From positions 140,679 through 189,420 of the forward strand of contig JAJRZQ010000002.1 of assembly GCA_024275165.1 (NCBI GenBank): 48,742 nucleotides of DNA, written 5' to 3'. The notes under the pieces are model-generated. The model did no database searches. It was given only the letters and a program-made list of their open reading frames with translations, and had not been told where the DNA came from. The translations under genes were made by a program, and so were the position numbers. The stretch is from a bacterium. Its GTDB lineage: Bacteria; SAR324; XYD2-FULL-50-16. Shown in pieces: positions 1 to 7,680 of the stretch. Numbering within the stretch: position 1 is the stretch's first letter; each line of letters begins with the position of its first letter.

Positions 1-128
1 TTAGTGCGGCTTACATCAGGGATGAGGTGGATTCCTCAACGGAACCATATTGGGCAGGATGCCCATGAACCGCCTCCAAGCGGGACAGGATGTCAAAAAA
101 ATCATTGAACCCCGGGCAGGAGCCCGGT
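1..128. repeat. Direct repeat, copy 1, upstream of the flagellin array
   Basis: This segment recurs almost base for base at 245-373. Both copies hold a small hairpin (gggca-ggat-tgccc around 54-67) and end in a second one, ccccgggc-agg-agcccggt at 110-128. The copy starts at the window edge, so its left limit is unknown. No convincing protein is encoded: the open frame running through both copies has no family features and no ribosome binding site. Confidence 0.8.
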
Positions 129-244
129 TAGGGGCGCAAGATAGTTTAAATAAGGTCCAGAGAGGCTTGAAAGCGGCGACCCACAAAAACAGCTTACGGG
201 TCGGTGCCTCAAGCACTCAGGGTAACGGGATAAGCGGCATGATC

Positions 245-373
245 TTAGTGCGGCTTACATTAGGGATGAGGTGGATTCCTCAACGGAACCATATTGGGCA
301 GGATGCCCATGAACCGCCTCCAAGCGGGACAGGATGTCAAGAAATTCATTTATACCCCGGGCTGGAGCCCGGT
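245..373. repeat. Direct repeat, copy 2, upstream of the flagellin array
   Basis: Second copy of the segment at 1-128, offset by 244-245 bases with a few substitutions and one single-base indel near the right end. It carries the same gggcaggatgccc hairpin and the closing ccccgggc...gcccggt hairpin at 355-373. A related gggcaggatgccc motif returns at 3415-3427, so these hairpins belong to a family spread through the flagellin spacers. Confidence 0.8.
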
Positions 374-477
374 AATTCAGACAGGATGTCGAGCATAAAG
401 CCGTGCCCGCAAAACCCAAGGAAGCGCAAATATTAAACCGGCGCGTTGGGCAAGGGTAGCGGATTCAAGGAGGAGTT

Positions 478-1911
478 ATGTCTTTACGAATTAACCACAA
501 TACCGCGGCGATCAATTCGCACCGTAATTTGGTGCGGAATGATCAACGCTTAACCCGCACTTTGGAGCATCTCTCCAGCGGGGAAAAAATCAATCGTGCT
601 TCCGATTCTCCGGCAGCGTTGGTGATTTCAGAACAGATTCGCGGCCAAGTGGCCGGGCTCACCCAAGCGGTGATGAACTCGGAAAGCGCGGTTTCCTTGG
701 TGCAAACCACGGAAGCGAATTTGAGTGAAGTGAACAGTCTTTTGATCTCCATGCGCCAGTTGGCGATTCATGCGGCGAACGAGGGGATTAACGATACGGG
801 AATGCTCGAGGCGGATCAGGCCGAATTGTATAACGCGGTTCAATCCATTGACCGCATTGCTAAAAACGCCGCCTTTGGCCACTTAAAACTCTTAGACGGG
901 TCCCACGGGATCAATGGGATTTCTACCGGTGAAGACTTGGAGTTTGTAAGTGCCACGGTCCATACCATTGCCAGCCCGCAATCGGGGTACCGGATTACGG
1001 TGGACCAAGAGGCGACGCAGGCGAGGATTCAAGGCAAAGTCGCCATGACCCCCGATATTATTGATTCCGGTGAGATACTCACCTTTCAAGAAGGGGGGCG
1101 CACGGTTCAGCTCACCACGCAATTGGGCGAGAGCCAAGACCAACTGCAAAATCGGATCAATAATGAGTTCCGTGATGCGGGCTTGAAGCTGGATGCCTAC
1201 TTTGAGCAAGGCCGCTTGACCGTATTGCATCAAGATTACGGGAGCGACCCCGCCTTTACGGTCGGGAGCAGCACTGCCGGAGTACTGGGTGACCGGGCCG
1301 ACAGCCCCATGTGGGTGCAAAACGGCGGCGACATTCAAGGGCAAATCGGGGGAGAGTTCGCCCTGGGTAAAGGCCAGGTCTTAAGCGGTGGGGAAGGCAC
1401 CAATGTAGAGGGGTTGAAGATTCGTTATACCGGCATTGCCGATCCCTTGAACCCTGAAGTGGGTCGAGTGTCTTTAAACACCAATTCCTTAACCTTTCAG
1501 ATTGGGGGGAACCACAATCAGACCACTTCGGTGCTTTTGCCCAATACCCAGACGAATAAACTCTCTACCGAGGTCAGTAATGAATCGGGGTTTAAGAGTC
1601 TGCAAGACTTGGATGTGAGAACCTTTCAAGGGGCGCAAGACGCGTTGCTCTTGATTGATCACGCGGTCAACCAGATTACCAGTACCCGCGCCGAATTGGG
1701 AGCGATGCAAAAAAACACGCTGGAGAGCAATATCGCTTCCTTGCGGGTTGCCAAGGAGAGCTTGAGCAACGCCGAATCCGTGATTCGCGATACGGATATG
1801 GCAGCGGAGATGAGCGAGTTTACCCGGAATCAGATTTTAACCCAATCGGCAACGGCGATGCTGGCTCAGGCGAACCAAACCCCCAACAATGTCTTGACTC
1901 TACTCAAGTAA
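478..1911 (+). CDS. Flagellin 1 (FliC/FlaA family)
   Basis: Structural subunit of the flagellar filament, exported by the flagellar type III system and polymerised outside the cell. The 477-residue product has the classic N-terminal D0/D1 region (starts MSLRINHNTAAINSHRN, then SSGEKINRAS and SEQIRGQ; residues 1-140) and the C-terminal D1/D0 region (QSATAMLAQANQ near the end, residues 380-477). The middle (about 145-345) holds a variable domain shared with the other flagellins here, including a segment ending SSTAGVL that resembles the flagellin hook IN motif. A strong AAGGAGG lies just upstream of the ATG. It is the most divergent of the four canonical copies: SGEKINRASDSPA replaces SGLKINRAAEGPA. 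Confidence 0.95.
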   Translation: MSLRINHNTAAINSHRNLVRNDQRLTRTLEHLSSGEKINRASDSPAALVISEQIRGQVAGLTQAVMNSESAVSLVQTTEANLSEVNSLLISMRQLAIHAANEGINDTGMLEADQAELYNAVQSIDRIAKNAAFGHLKLLDGSHGINGISTGEDLEFVSATVHTIASPQSGYRITVDQEATQARIQGKVAMTPDIIDSGEILTFQEGGRTVQLTTQLGESQDQLQNRINNEFRDAGLKLDAYFEQGRLTVLHQDYGSDPAFTVGSSTAGVLGDRADSPMWVQNGGDIQGQIGGEFALGKGQVLSGGEGTNVEGLKIRYTGIADPLNPEVGRVSLNTNSLTFQIGGNHNQTTSVLLPNTQTNKLSTEVSNESGFKSLQDLDVRTFQGAQDALLLIDHAVNQITSTRAELGAMQKNTLESNIASLRVAKESLSNAESVIRDTDMAAEMSEFTRNQILTQSATAMLAQANQTPNNVLTLLK

Positions 1912-1917
1912 GGGGGC

Positions 1918-1940
1918 CCGGCCCGGGGGAACCGGGCCGG
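1918..1940 (+). terminator. GC-rich hairpin after flagellin 1
   Basis: A perfect 9-bp stem ccggcccgg / ccgggccgg with a 5-nt loop starts 6 bases after the flagellin 1 stop codon. No T-run follows, so it may attenuate transcription, protect the 3' end of the mRNA, or need Rho; it is not a textbook intrinsic terminator. Confidence 0.45.
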
Positions 1941-2020
1941 AGGGAAAACAAAAAATCCCAAGGTGGTAAGCACACCCGGGGCGACAAGGAGGTTGCCCCG
2001 TAAACAACAAGGAAGTTGAA

Positions 2021-3358
2021 TTGAAGACAACGATAACGACAAGAGGAACCATGAAGTCTTTTGCCTTTCAGGTCCCCCCCCTAAAGGGGAACCTTAGGAT
2101 TCAGCCAGAGACTCTCGATACACAGCCCGCGGTGACCCCAGGGGTCTCTGCGGTAAGCCAACTCGAAGCGAAAGTCTCGCTTTTGCAAATCGCCAAGGGC
2201 TCTCTAAAACGAATGGGAGTGGAGCTCAGCGAGATGAAGACTTTTATCGAAGAGAGTTTGGAAAAGGGCGAACCCATGCCGCATAGCTTAGTCGAGAGTT
2301 TTGTTAGCGAGCGAATCTTGAGGATCAAGGGATACAGTGAAACAGCGAGTTTTTTAGGCCAGACCCTATTAAACGGGGGTAGCGGGGTCTGGGGACAAGT
2401 TAAGGGAGAGGGGTTGCGCTTTGTGCGCGGCTCGGCCCTAGCCCAGAGCTCAGAGGGTCAAGGGTACGCCGTCGCGATTGAAAACGCGCCTAAAGCGGCG
2501 AACCTATTGGGCAGAGAGCCGGCAACCCCGGAGAGTTTACGCAAAGAAAGCCTGATCGTTTTAAGGGAGGGTCAGCAAGAGGTCCACTATCGGGTGGAGC
2601 GAGGGATCACCTTGCAGGGGCTGATCGAAGGCCTGCAAACCAGCCTCTGGAAGGGGGGCATTGATGTGAGTGTCTACCTTGCCGCAGATGGTAGGCTTGC
2701 CTTCTTGCACAATAAACTGGGCCGTAAACCCAAATTTCAAGGCATGAGCCTGAAAACAAGGTTGGTGAGCCATCTCCCCGGCAGCTTTGTCACCAGTTTG
2801 GTGGGGGAAGATGTGCAAGGGAGGATCGGCGGCGAGGTCGCCCAAGGGGAGGGAGGATTTCTCCAAGGGGATATCCAGGGCCGTACCTCGGGGCTAACCC
2901 TTTATTATCAAGGGAAGTTGTCCCACTCCGGGCAGGTGGTGGGTTTTGTCCAGGTCATACAAAAAGGGATGTTGGTTCCCTTAGACGGGGCGAACAAAAC
3001 GCATGAGCGTTTGAGCCTCCCTGCCTTGACCCCGCAACATTTGGGGATTGGGGTTTCTAATCGCTCTGGTTTTGGTTCTTTAGAAGAGATTCAAGTGAAA
3101 ACCCTTTTGGAGCGACTGGATGCCTTGCGTATCTTAGAAGCGGCGCAGGGGGAACTGACGCAGATGTCGAGAGAGCTGAAACAAAAAGAAGAGGCCTATG
3201 TGGATTTGGCGATTAAATTACTCCAAGAAGGGGCGAATCCCAAAGAGGCAGGGGAAGAACTCCTCTCGATGGGCAAGGAAAAAGCGGCTCAAATGGCGAA
3301 AGAATTAAGGTACATGCTCCGTCCAAAGGACTTAGGCGGTAGCGATAGAATGGCGTAA
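2021..3358 (+). CDS. Divergent flagellin paralogue lacking recognisable D0 ends
   Basis: The 445-residue product aligns with its neighbours across the central domain and D1. VSLLQIAKGSLKRMGVEL matches flagellin ISMIQTTEANLTEVNRLL almost without gaps, LLNGG matches LLDGS, IGGEVAQGEG matches the GGEFALGKG block, and SNRSGFGSLEEI matches SNESGFKSLQDL. The canonical D0 motifs (SLRIN.N.AA, SEQ.RGQ, QSATAMLAQANQ) are absent, and the C-terminus is Lys/Glu-rich. Filament polymerisation depends on the D0 helices, so this is unlikely to be an ordinary filament subunit. It could be a secreted or accessory flagellin-like protein, or a decaying paralogue, although the frame is fully open. The start is uncertain: TTG 2021 has AAGGAAG upstream, and ATG 2051 (10 residues shorter) has GAGG. 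Confidence 0.8.
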   Translation: MKTTITTRGTMKSFAFQVPPLKGNLRIQPETLDTQPAVTPGVSAVSQLEAKVSLLQIAKGSLKRMGVELSEMKTFIEESLEKGEPMPHSLVESFVSERILRIKGYSETASFLGQTLLNGGSGVWGQVKGEGLRFVRGSALAQSSEGQGYAVAIENAPKAANLLGREPATPESLRKESLIVLREGQQEVHYRVERGITLQGLIEGLQTSLWKGGIDVSVYLAADGRLAFLHNKLGRKPKFQGMSLKTRLVSHLPGSFVTSLVGEDVQGRIGGEVAQGEGGFLQGDIQGRTSGLTLYYQGKLSHSGQVVGFVQVIQKGMLVPLDGANKTHERLSLPALTPQHLGIGVSNRSGFGSLEEIQVKTLLERLDALRILEAAQGELTQMSRELKQKEEAYVDLAIKLLQEGANPKEAGEELLSMGKEKAAQMAKELRYMLRPKDLGGSDRMA

Positions 3359-3468
3359 CCGCCGGTACCCTAGCTTTTTCAGGGAAGAAGGCGTTAGCCA
3401 GGAAGGCAATATAGGGCAGGATGCCCAAGAAAAGGCGACGAAAGGGGTTAATAACTCTTATTGGTTGT

Positions 3469-3492
3469 GGGCTGGGGCATGTGCCCCAGCCC
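3469..3492 (+). terminator. Hairpin after the divergent flagellin gene
   Basis: Perfect 11-bp stem gggctggggca / tgccccagccc with a 2-nt loop, about 110 bases after the stop codon. It lacks a T-run. It resembles the other GC-rich hairpins placed behind each flagellin gene. Confidence 0.4.
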
Positions 3493-3499
3493 AACGCAG

Positions 3500-3645
3500 G
3501 AGTGAGAAACTTGGGCCAGGAGGCCCATAGGACAGCCAGGAAGGCGATTGACCTGGGGGGTAGTTTCCCCCTGAGTGAGAAACTTGGGCCAGGAGGCCCA
3601 TAGGACAGCCAGGAAGGCGATTGACCTGGGGGGTAGTTTCCCCCC
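3500..3645. repeat. 73-bp tandem duplication in a flagellin spacer
   Basis: Two head-to-tail copies of a 73-bp unit (3500-3572 and 3573-3645) that are nearly identical. Each unit contains a gggcc-agga-ggccc hairpin, the motif gccaggaaggcgattgacc, and a ggggg-tagttt-ccccc hairpin. A shortened relative of the same module (gccaggaaggcaat plus gggcaggatgccc) lies at about 3396-3427. No protein-coding role is evident. Confidence 0.85.
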
Positions 3646-3678
3646 AAGACCGAAAAAAAGTCTATGGATGGATTTTTT

Positions 3679-3704
3679 TAAAGGCGCTTGCAATAAGCTG
3701 AACC
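3679..3704 (+). promoter_or_regulatory. Possible sigma-28-type promoter of flagellin 3
   Basis: TAAAG at 3679 is followed 10 bases after the octamer by GCTGAACC. This loosely resembles the flagellar sigma-28 pattern TAAAGTTT-N11-GCCGATAA. The spacing is one short and the second half is imperfect, so the call is weak and rests partly on its position upstream of a flagellin gene. Confidence 0.2.
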
Positions 3705-3798
3705 ATTTCGAGGCGGAAAATCGAGGTGGCTCAATGAAGTAAACCCAAGAAAGGCCAAGGATGGACCTTTCTCCAATGATCATACAAGGAGGTATGTT

Positions 3799-5250
3799 AT
3801 GTCTCTTCGCATCAATACGAATACGGCTGCAATTAACGCGCATCGCAATTTGCAGAAAAACGATGAAGCGATGAATAAAACCTTAGAAAAACTTTCTAGC
3901 GGTTTGAAAATCAATCGGGCTGCTGAAGGCCCTGCCGCTCTGGTTATTTCAGAGCAAATGCGCGGTCAGATCGCCGGTTTGAACCAGGCGATGGACAACA
4001 GCGAAACAGGGATCAGCATGATCCAAACCACAGAGGCGAATTTGACCGAGGTCAACCGGCTCTTGGTTTCCATGCGCCAATTGGCGGTTCACGCCGCCAA
4101 CGAAGGGGCCAATGATGAAACCATGTTGCAGGCCGATCAAGATGAAATGGATAACGCCTTGGCCACGATCAGTCGGATTTCCAATCAGGCCCAATTCGGC
4201 AACAAAAAGCTCTTAGACGGTTCTTTGGCCGCCAGTGGCACCACCACCGGCACTGATTTGGAATTTGTTACCGCGGGGTTGAAGACCGCGGACGCTCGAG
4301 AGACCGGTTTTGAGGTGAAAATCATCCAGAATGCCTCAAAGGCAAATATCACGGGAACGGTGGGGCTCTCTGACGAGTTGATCAAGAAGGGGGAAACCCT
4401 GACGGTGATTGAAAACGGCAAGATGGCCACCTATAGCACCACCCAGGATGATACCTTGGATACGGCGATCAAGAACTTCACTAACGAGGTTCGTCGAAAC
4501 GGCTTGGCCGTAGATGTCATGGCCGATGAGGCTGGGGTTATTCATATCGAGCATGAAGAATTCGGTAGTGAGTACGGCTTTCAGTTCTCCAGCTCCACGG
4601 CGGGGGTCTTGAGTCAGCAGGCGGGCCAAATCGAGGTTTCCAATGTAGGTCAAGATGTGAAGGGGACCATCAACGGGGAATCGGCCATAGGAAATGGCCA
4701 GACCTTAACCGGGATTACCGGTGCCGCCAATGTGGACGGCTTGGCGGTACGCTTTCTAGGTCAGGCCGACTTAGCTGCCAACCCGGAAGGAGAGGTGGTC
4801 GGCAAGGCTTTTGTGAGTCAAAATAGTGTCAACTTTCATGTTGGGGCCAACTACGGTCAGACCGTGGGTCTTTCCATCGGCAGCACCGATGTGAATACTT
4901 TGGGGAAAAACATTTCCAATGATTCGGGTTATACCAGCTTGAGCGATTTGGATGTACGGACCTTTCAAGGAGCGGAAGACGCCTTAAAGCTCTTAGACGC
5001 CGCTATTGTGGATGTCTCCGCTCGGCGTGGCCACTTAGGCGCTTTCCAGAAGAATACTCTGGAATCGAACCTACAAAACCTAAGGGTCGCCACGGAGAGC
5101 TTGGCGAGTTCGGAGTCGATCATTCGTGATGTGGATATGGCCAAGGAAATGGCCAACTTCACCAAGAATCAGATCATGACTCAGTCTGCCACCGCTATGC
5201 TGGCTCAGGCGAACCAAACCCCGCAATCGGTTTTGAAACTGTTGCAATAG
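3799..5250 (+). CDS. Flagellin 3 (FliC/FlaA family)
   Basis: Filament subunit of 483 residues. The N-terminal D0/D1 region starts MSLRINTNTAAINAHRN and continues SSGLKINRAAEGPAALV and SEQMRGQIAG. The variable central domain spans about residues 145-350. The C-terminal D1/D0 block ends QSATAMLAQANQTPQSVLKL. An AAGGAGG sits upstream of the ATG at 3799; a second, out-of-frame ATG lies five bases earlier. It is closest to flagellin 4 (shared KKGETLTVIENGK, DVKGTINGESAIGNGQ and NVDGLAVR blocks), which points to local duplication. The five related genes lie on one strand but are separated by hairpins and repeats, so they may be expressed separately. Confidence 0.95.
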   Translation: MSLRINTNTAAINAHRNLQKNDEAMNKTLEKLSSGLKINRAAEGPAALVISEQMRGQIAGLNQAMDNSETGISMIQTTEANLTEVNRLLVSMRQLAVHAANEGANDETMLQADQDEMDNALATISRISNQAQFGNKKLLDGSLAASGTTTGTDLEFVTAGLKTADARETGFEVKIIQNASKANITGTVGLSDELIKKGETLTVIENGKMATYSTTQDDTLDTAIKNFTNEVRRNGLAVDVMADEAGVIHIEHEEFGSEYGFQFSSSTAGVLSQQAGQIEVSNVGQDVKGTINGESAIGNGQTLTGITGAANVDGLAVRFLGQADLAANPEGEVVGKAFVSQNSVNFHVGANYGQTVGLSIGSTDVNTLGKNISNDSGYTSLSDLDVRTFQGAEDALKLLDAAIVDVSARRGHLGAFQKNTLESNLQNLRVATESLASSESIIRDVDMAKEMANFTKNQIMTQSATAMLAQANQTPQSVLKLLQ

Positions 5251-5259
5251 GGGGCTTAG

Positions 5260-5381
5260 TTGAGTCAGGGCATTTGCCCTGGCTCAATGGAGATCTGCCG
5301 GGCAAGACTTCTTGCCCCCCGGCGGCCATCGCGCCGGGATCAGGCCGGTCTTTCTAGAGGGCAAGCTTGCTTGCCCTCTAG
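5260..5381 (+). terminator. Three consecutive hairpins after flagellin 3
   Basis: Three stem-loops follow the stop codon in series: 5260-5287 (13-bp stem with one mismatch, 2-nt loop), 5297-5323 (gccgggcaag paired with cttgccccccggc, with a bulge) and 5354-5381 (perfect 12-bp stem ctagagggcaag / cttgccctctag, 4-nt loop). All share a gggca(ag)...(ct)tgccc core. No T-runs follow. They may act as transcription attenuators or as exonuclease blocks that stabilise flagellin mRNA. Confidence 0.5.
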
Positions 5382-5672
5382 ATGGGCTGACCTAACCCTC
5401 TTCTTTTTGCCTTAAGGAGATACGAATCTTGAGGCGGAATCAAGAGGAGAAGGGGTTTTTAACCCAAGTGGGAGACAACTCGGTCGGTTTGAATCCGAGG
5501 TCTCGCAACCGCTTTGTTGAAAAAGGTTAGAGAGGTTTCTTCCTATTGAATTGTAGGGGGAGGGTAGGGCTGCTGGATAAAAGAGGCAGCCCCTGCCAAA
5601 AAAACAGCGGTCATAGATTCTCTAAGGGGTCAAACCCTGAAAGCAAGGTGGATTGATCCGCCTGCAATCAGA

Positions 5673-5798
5673 CCGAAGCGATTCGGGCCAAGGGTAAGAT
5701 ACTTTGCGGAAAGGCATTCCCTTTCAGGGAGGAGTCCGCCCGTGGAAGAATCCAGGGATCCCCCGGCATGGAGGCCGGGGCGAGCGACAGGAGTCGAA
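5673..5798. repeat. 126-bp direct repeat, copy 1
   Basis: This copy recurs nearly identically at 5854-5978. It starts ccgaagcgattcgg, contains ggaaaggcattccctttcag, and includes the hairpin ccccggc-atggag-gccgggg. Together the two copies fill much of the 848-base spacer between flagellins 3 and 4. The rest of that spacer holds only the hairpins at its left end and a candidate promoter at its right end. Confidence 0.85.
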
Positions 5799-5853
5799 GA
5801 ATGAACAGGGGTTAAACCCCTTGGTCAGGTGGAGCAGTCTGCCCAATTTAGCG

Positions 5854-5978
5854 CCGAAGCGATTCGGTCAAGGGTAAGATACTTTGCGGAAAGGCATTCC
5901 CTTTCAGGGAGGAGTCCGCCCGTGGAAGAATCCAGGGATCCCCCGGCATGGAGGCCGGGGCGAGCGACAGGAGTCGAA
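5854..5978. repeat. 126-bp direct repeat, copy 2
   Basis: Second copy of 5673-5798, one base shorter near its left end. A short reading frame crossing this copy has no ribosome binding site or recognisable protein features, so it is read as noncoding. Confidence 0.85.
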
Positions 5979-6014
5979 ACCCGCCCAGAGAGGGTAATTC
6001 TGGGCCGAAGGTAG

Positions 6015-6041
6015 TAAGTCGTAATTTACGATTGCCCGTAT
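6015..6041 (+). promoter_or_regulatory. Possible sigma-28-type promoter of flagellin 4
   Basis: TAAGTCGT, 11 bases, then GCCCGTAT. The spacing matches the flagellar sigma-28 consensus TAAAGTTT-N11-GCCGATAA, and both boxes match partially. A 13-nt near-palindrome (tcgtaatttacga, 6019-6031) overlaps it and could instead be a protein-binding site. The start codon lies 58 bases downstream. Confidence 0.3.
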
Positions 6042-6098
6042 TGGGCCTACCTAACTCTGCTCTAAGGATGGAGCAAAACTTGTAACAAGGAGGTTATC

Positions 6099-7559
6099 AT
6101 GAGCTTACGAGTAAACCACAATACCGCTGCGCTCAACGCGCATCGGAACTTGGTCGCCAATACCGAGGCGACCAGCAAAACCTTGGAGAAACTCTCTAGT
6201 GGTTTGAAAATCAACCGGGCCGCAGACGGCCCCGCGACCTTGGTGATTTCCGAGCAAATGCGGGGGCAAATCGCAGGTTTAAACCAGGCGATTGACAACA
6301 GCGAGACCGCGATTTCCATGATCCAAACGACCGAGGCCAACTTGAGCGAGATCAACAACCTGTTGGTTTCCATGCGGCAGCTCTCGGTCCATGCCGCCAA
6401 CGAAGGGGTGAACGATGAAACCATGTTGGCCGCGGATCAAGATGAGATCAACAACGCGCTGGAAACCATCACCCGCATTGCCCAGCAGGCGCAATTTGGG
6501 AACAAGAAACTCTTAGACGGCACCAACGGCGCGAACGGCAGCACCACGGGGGCAAGTTTGGATTTTGTTTCTGCGAGCTTAAAAACCAAGGATTCCGCGG
6601 AATCGGGTTTTGATGTCCGCATTACCCAAAACGCCACCAAGGCGCATGTAAGCGGCACCACGGCCTTGACCGAAGAGATGATCAAGAACGGGGAAACCCT
6701 GACGGTGATCGAAAACGGAAGGACCGCCAGCTACACCACCCAAGCCGATGATACCATTGACACGGCCTTTAAGAACTTCAAGAGCGCCTTGATGCAAAAC
6801 GGCTTGGCCATTGACGCGAACATGGATTCCAGTGGGACCATAACGCTCCAACACAGGGAATTTGGTTCCTCTCACGGCTTTCAGGTGTCTTCTTCCACTG
6901 CCGGGGTTTTAAGCCAGCAGGCCGGAGAGATCAATTCGGCCGAATCCGGGCAGGATATCAAAGGAACCATCAATGGGGAATCCGCGATTGGTAGCGGTCA
7001 GCTTTTGACGGGGATCGAAGGAGCCTTGAATGTCGATGGTTTGGCCGTGCGCTATACCGGTGTTGCGGGAGATAACGGCAAGATCGACGATCCCGAAGGG
7101 GTGATGGTAGGTCGGGCTTATATTTCCCAAAATAGTTTGCACTTCCAAGTAGGGGCAAATTACAACCAAACCGTAGGGATTTCCATTGACAACCTGAGCG
7201 CCAATGTATTGGGTCGGGCAGTGGATAATGAATCCGGGTTTAAGAGCTTGGCCGATATTGATGTGCGTAGCTTTCAAGGGGCGCAAGACGCCATGAAGCT
7301 GATTGATAAAGCCATCACCGGCATGACCGCAAAACGGGGCGAGTTGGGCGCTTTTCAGAAAAACACTTTGGAAAGCAACCTGCAAAACCTGCGGATTGCC
7401 AATGAGAACTTGGTTAGTTCTGAGTCAATTTTGCGGGATGTGGATATGGCTTCTGAAATGGCTAATTTCACGAAGAACCAGATCATGTCTCAAAGTGCCA
7501 CGGCCATGTTGGCCCAGGCGAATCAAACTCCCAAAAATGTGCTGACCCTATTGGGTTAA
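6099..7559 (+). CDS. Flagellin 4 (FliC/FlaA family)
   Basis: Filament subunit of 486 residues with intact termini: MSLRVNHNTAALNAHRN, SSGLKINRAADGPATLV and SEQMRGQIAG at the N-terminus, and MSQSATAMLAQANQTP near the C-terminus. The central domain (about 145-355) is closest to that of flagellin 3. The start has a strong AAGGAGG upstream (caaggaggttatcatg). Four intact copies suggest either filaments of mixed composition or expression of different subunits under different conditions, as in other multi-flagellin bacteria. Confidence 0.95.
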   Translation: MSLRVNHNTAALNAHRNLVANTEATSKTLEKLSSGLKINRAADGPATLVISEQMRGQIAGLNQAIDNSETAISMIQTTEANLSEINNLLVSMRQLSVHAANEGVNDETMLAADQDEINNALETITRIAQQAQFGNKKLLDGTNGANGSTTGASLDFVSASLKTKDSAESGFDVRITQNATKAHVSGTTALTEEMIKNGETLTVIENGRTASYTTQADDTIDTAFKNFKSALMQNGLAIDANMDSSGTITLQHREFGSSHGFQVSSSTAGVLSQQAGEINSAESGQDIKGTINGESAIGSGQLLTGIEGALNVDGLAVRYTGVAGDNGKIDDPEGVMVGRAYISQNSLHFQVGANYNQTVGISIDNLSANVLGRAVDNESGFKSLADIDVRSFQGAQDAMKLIDKAITGMTAKRGELGAFQKNTLESNLQNLRIANENLVSSESILRDVDMASEMANFTKNQIMSQSATAMLAQANQTPKNVLTLLG

Positions 7560-7620
7560 GGACTTTTTTAGGGCTTTGAGGAGTTTTTGAAGACTCAACC
7601 TTCAAGTAAGGGTTGTAATC

Positions 7621-7648
7621 GCAGAGGGCACCCTGCCCTCTGCCTTTT
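7621..7648 (+). terminator. Intrinsic-terminator-like hairpin after flagellin 4
   Basis: Perfect 10-bp stem gcagagggca / tgccctctgc with a 3-nt loop, followed by cttttag. The short T-run makes it the best terminator candidate in the flagellin array. It lies 62 bases after the stop codon and 33 before the flagellin 5 start. Confidence 0.55.
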
Positions 7649-7680
7649 AGCAAAAAGGACGATGCATCAAGGAGGTCAGC

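Noticed and set aside
50-436. Open reading frame of 128 codons across both copies of the leading repeat
   Set aside because: It runs through two copies of a noncoding repeat with hairpins, has no ribosome binding site and no protein-like composition.
3500-3645. CRISPR-like array
   Set aside because: Only two directly adjoining copies with no spacers between them and no cas genes in the window; it is a tandem duplication.
3213-3843. Overlapping minus-strand frames downstream of the divergent flagellin
   Set aside because: They translate the 73-bp tandem repeat and overlap two flagellin genes; their internal repetition reflects the DNA repeat.
5829-6014. Short plus-strand frame in the flagellin 3-4 spacer
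   Set aside because: It lies mostly inside a duplicated noncoding repeat and has no ribosome binding site.
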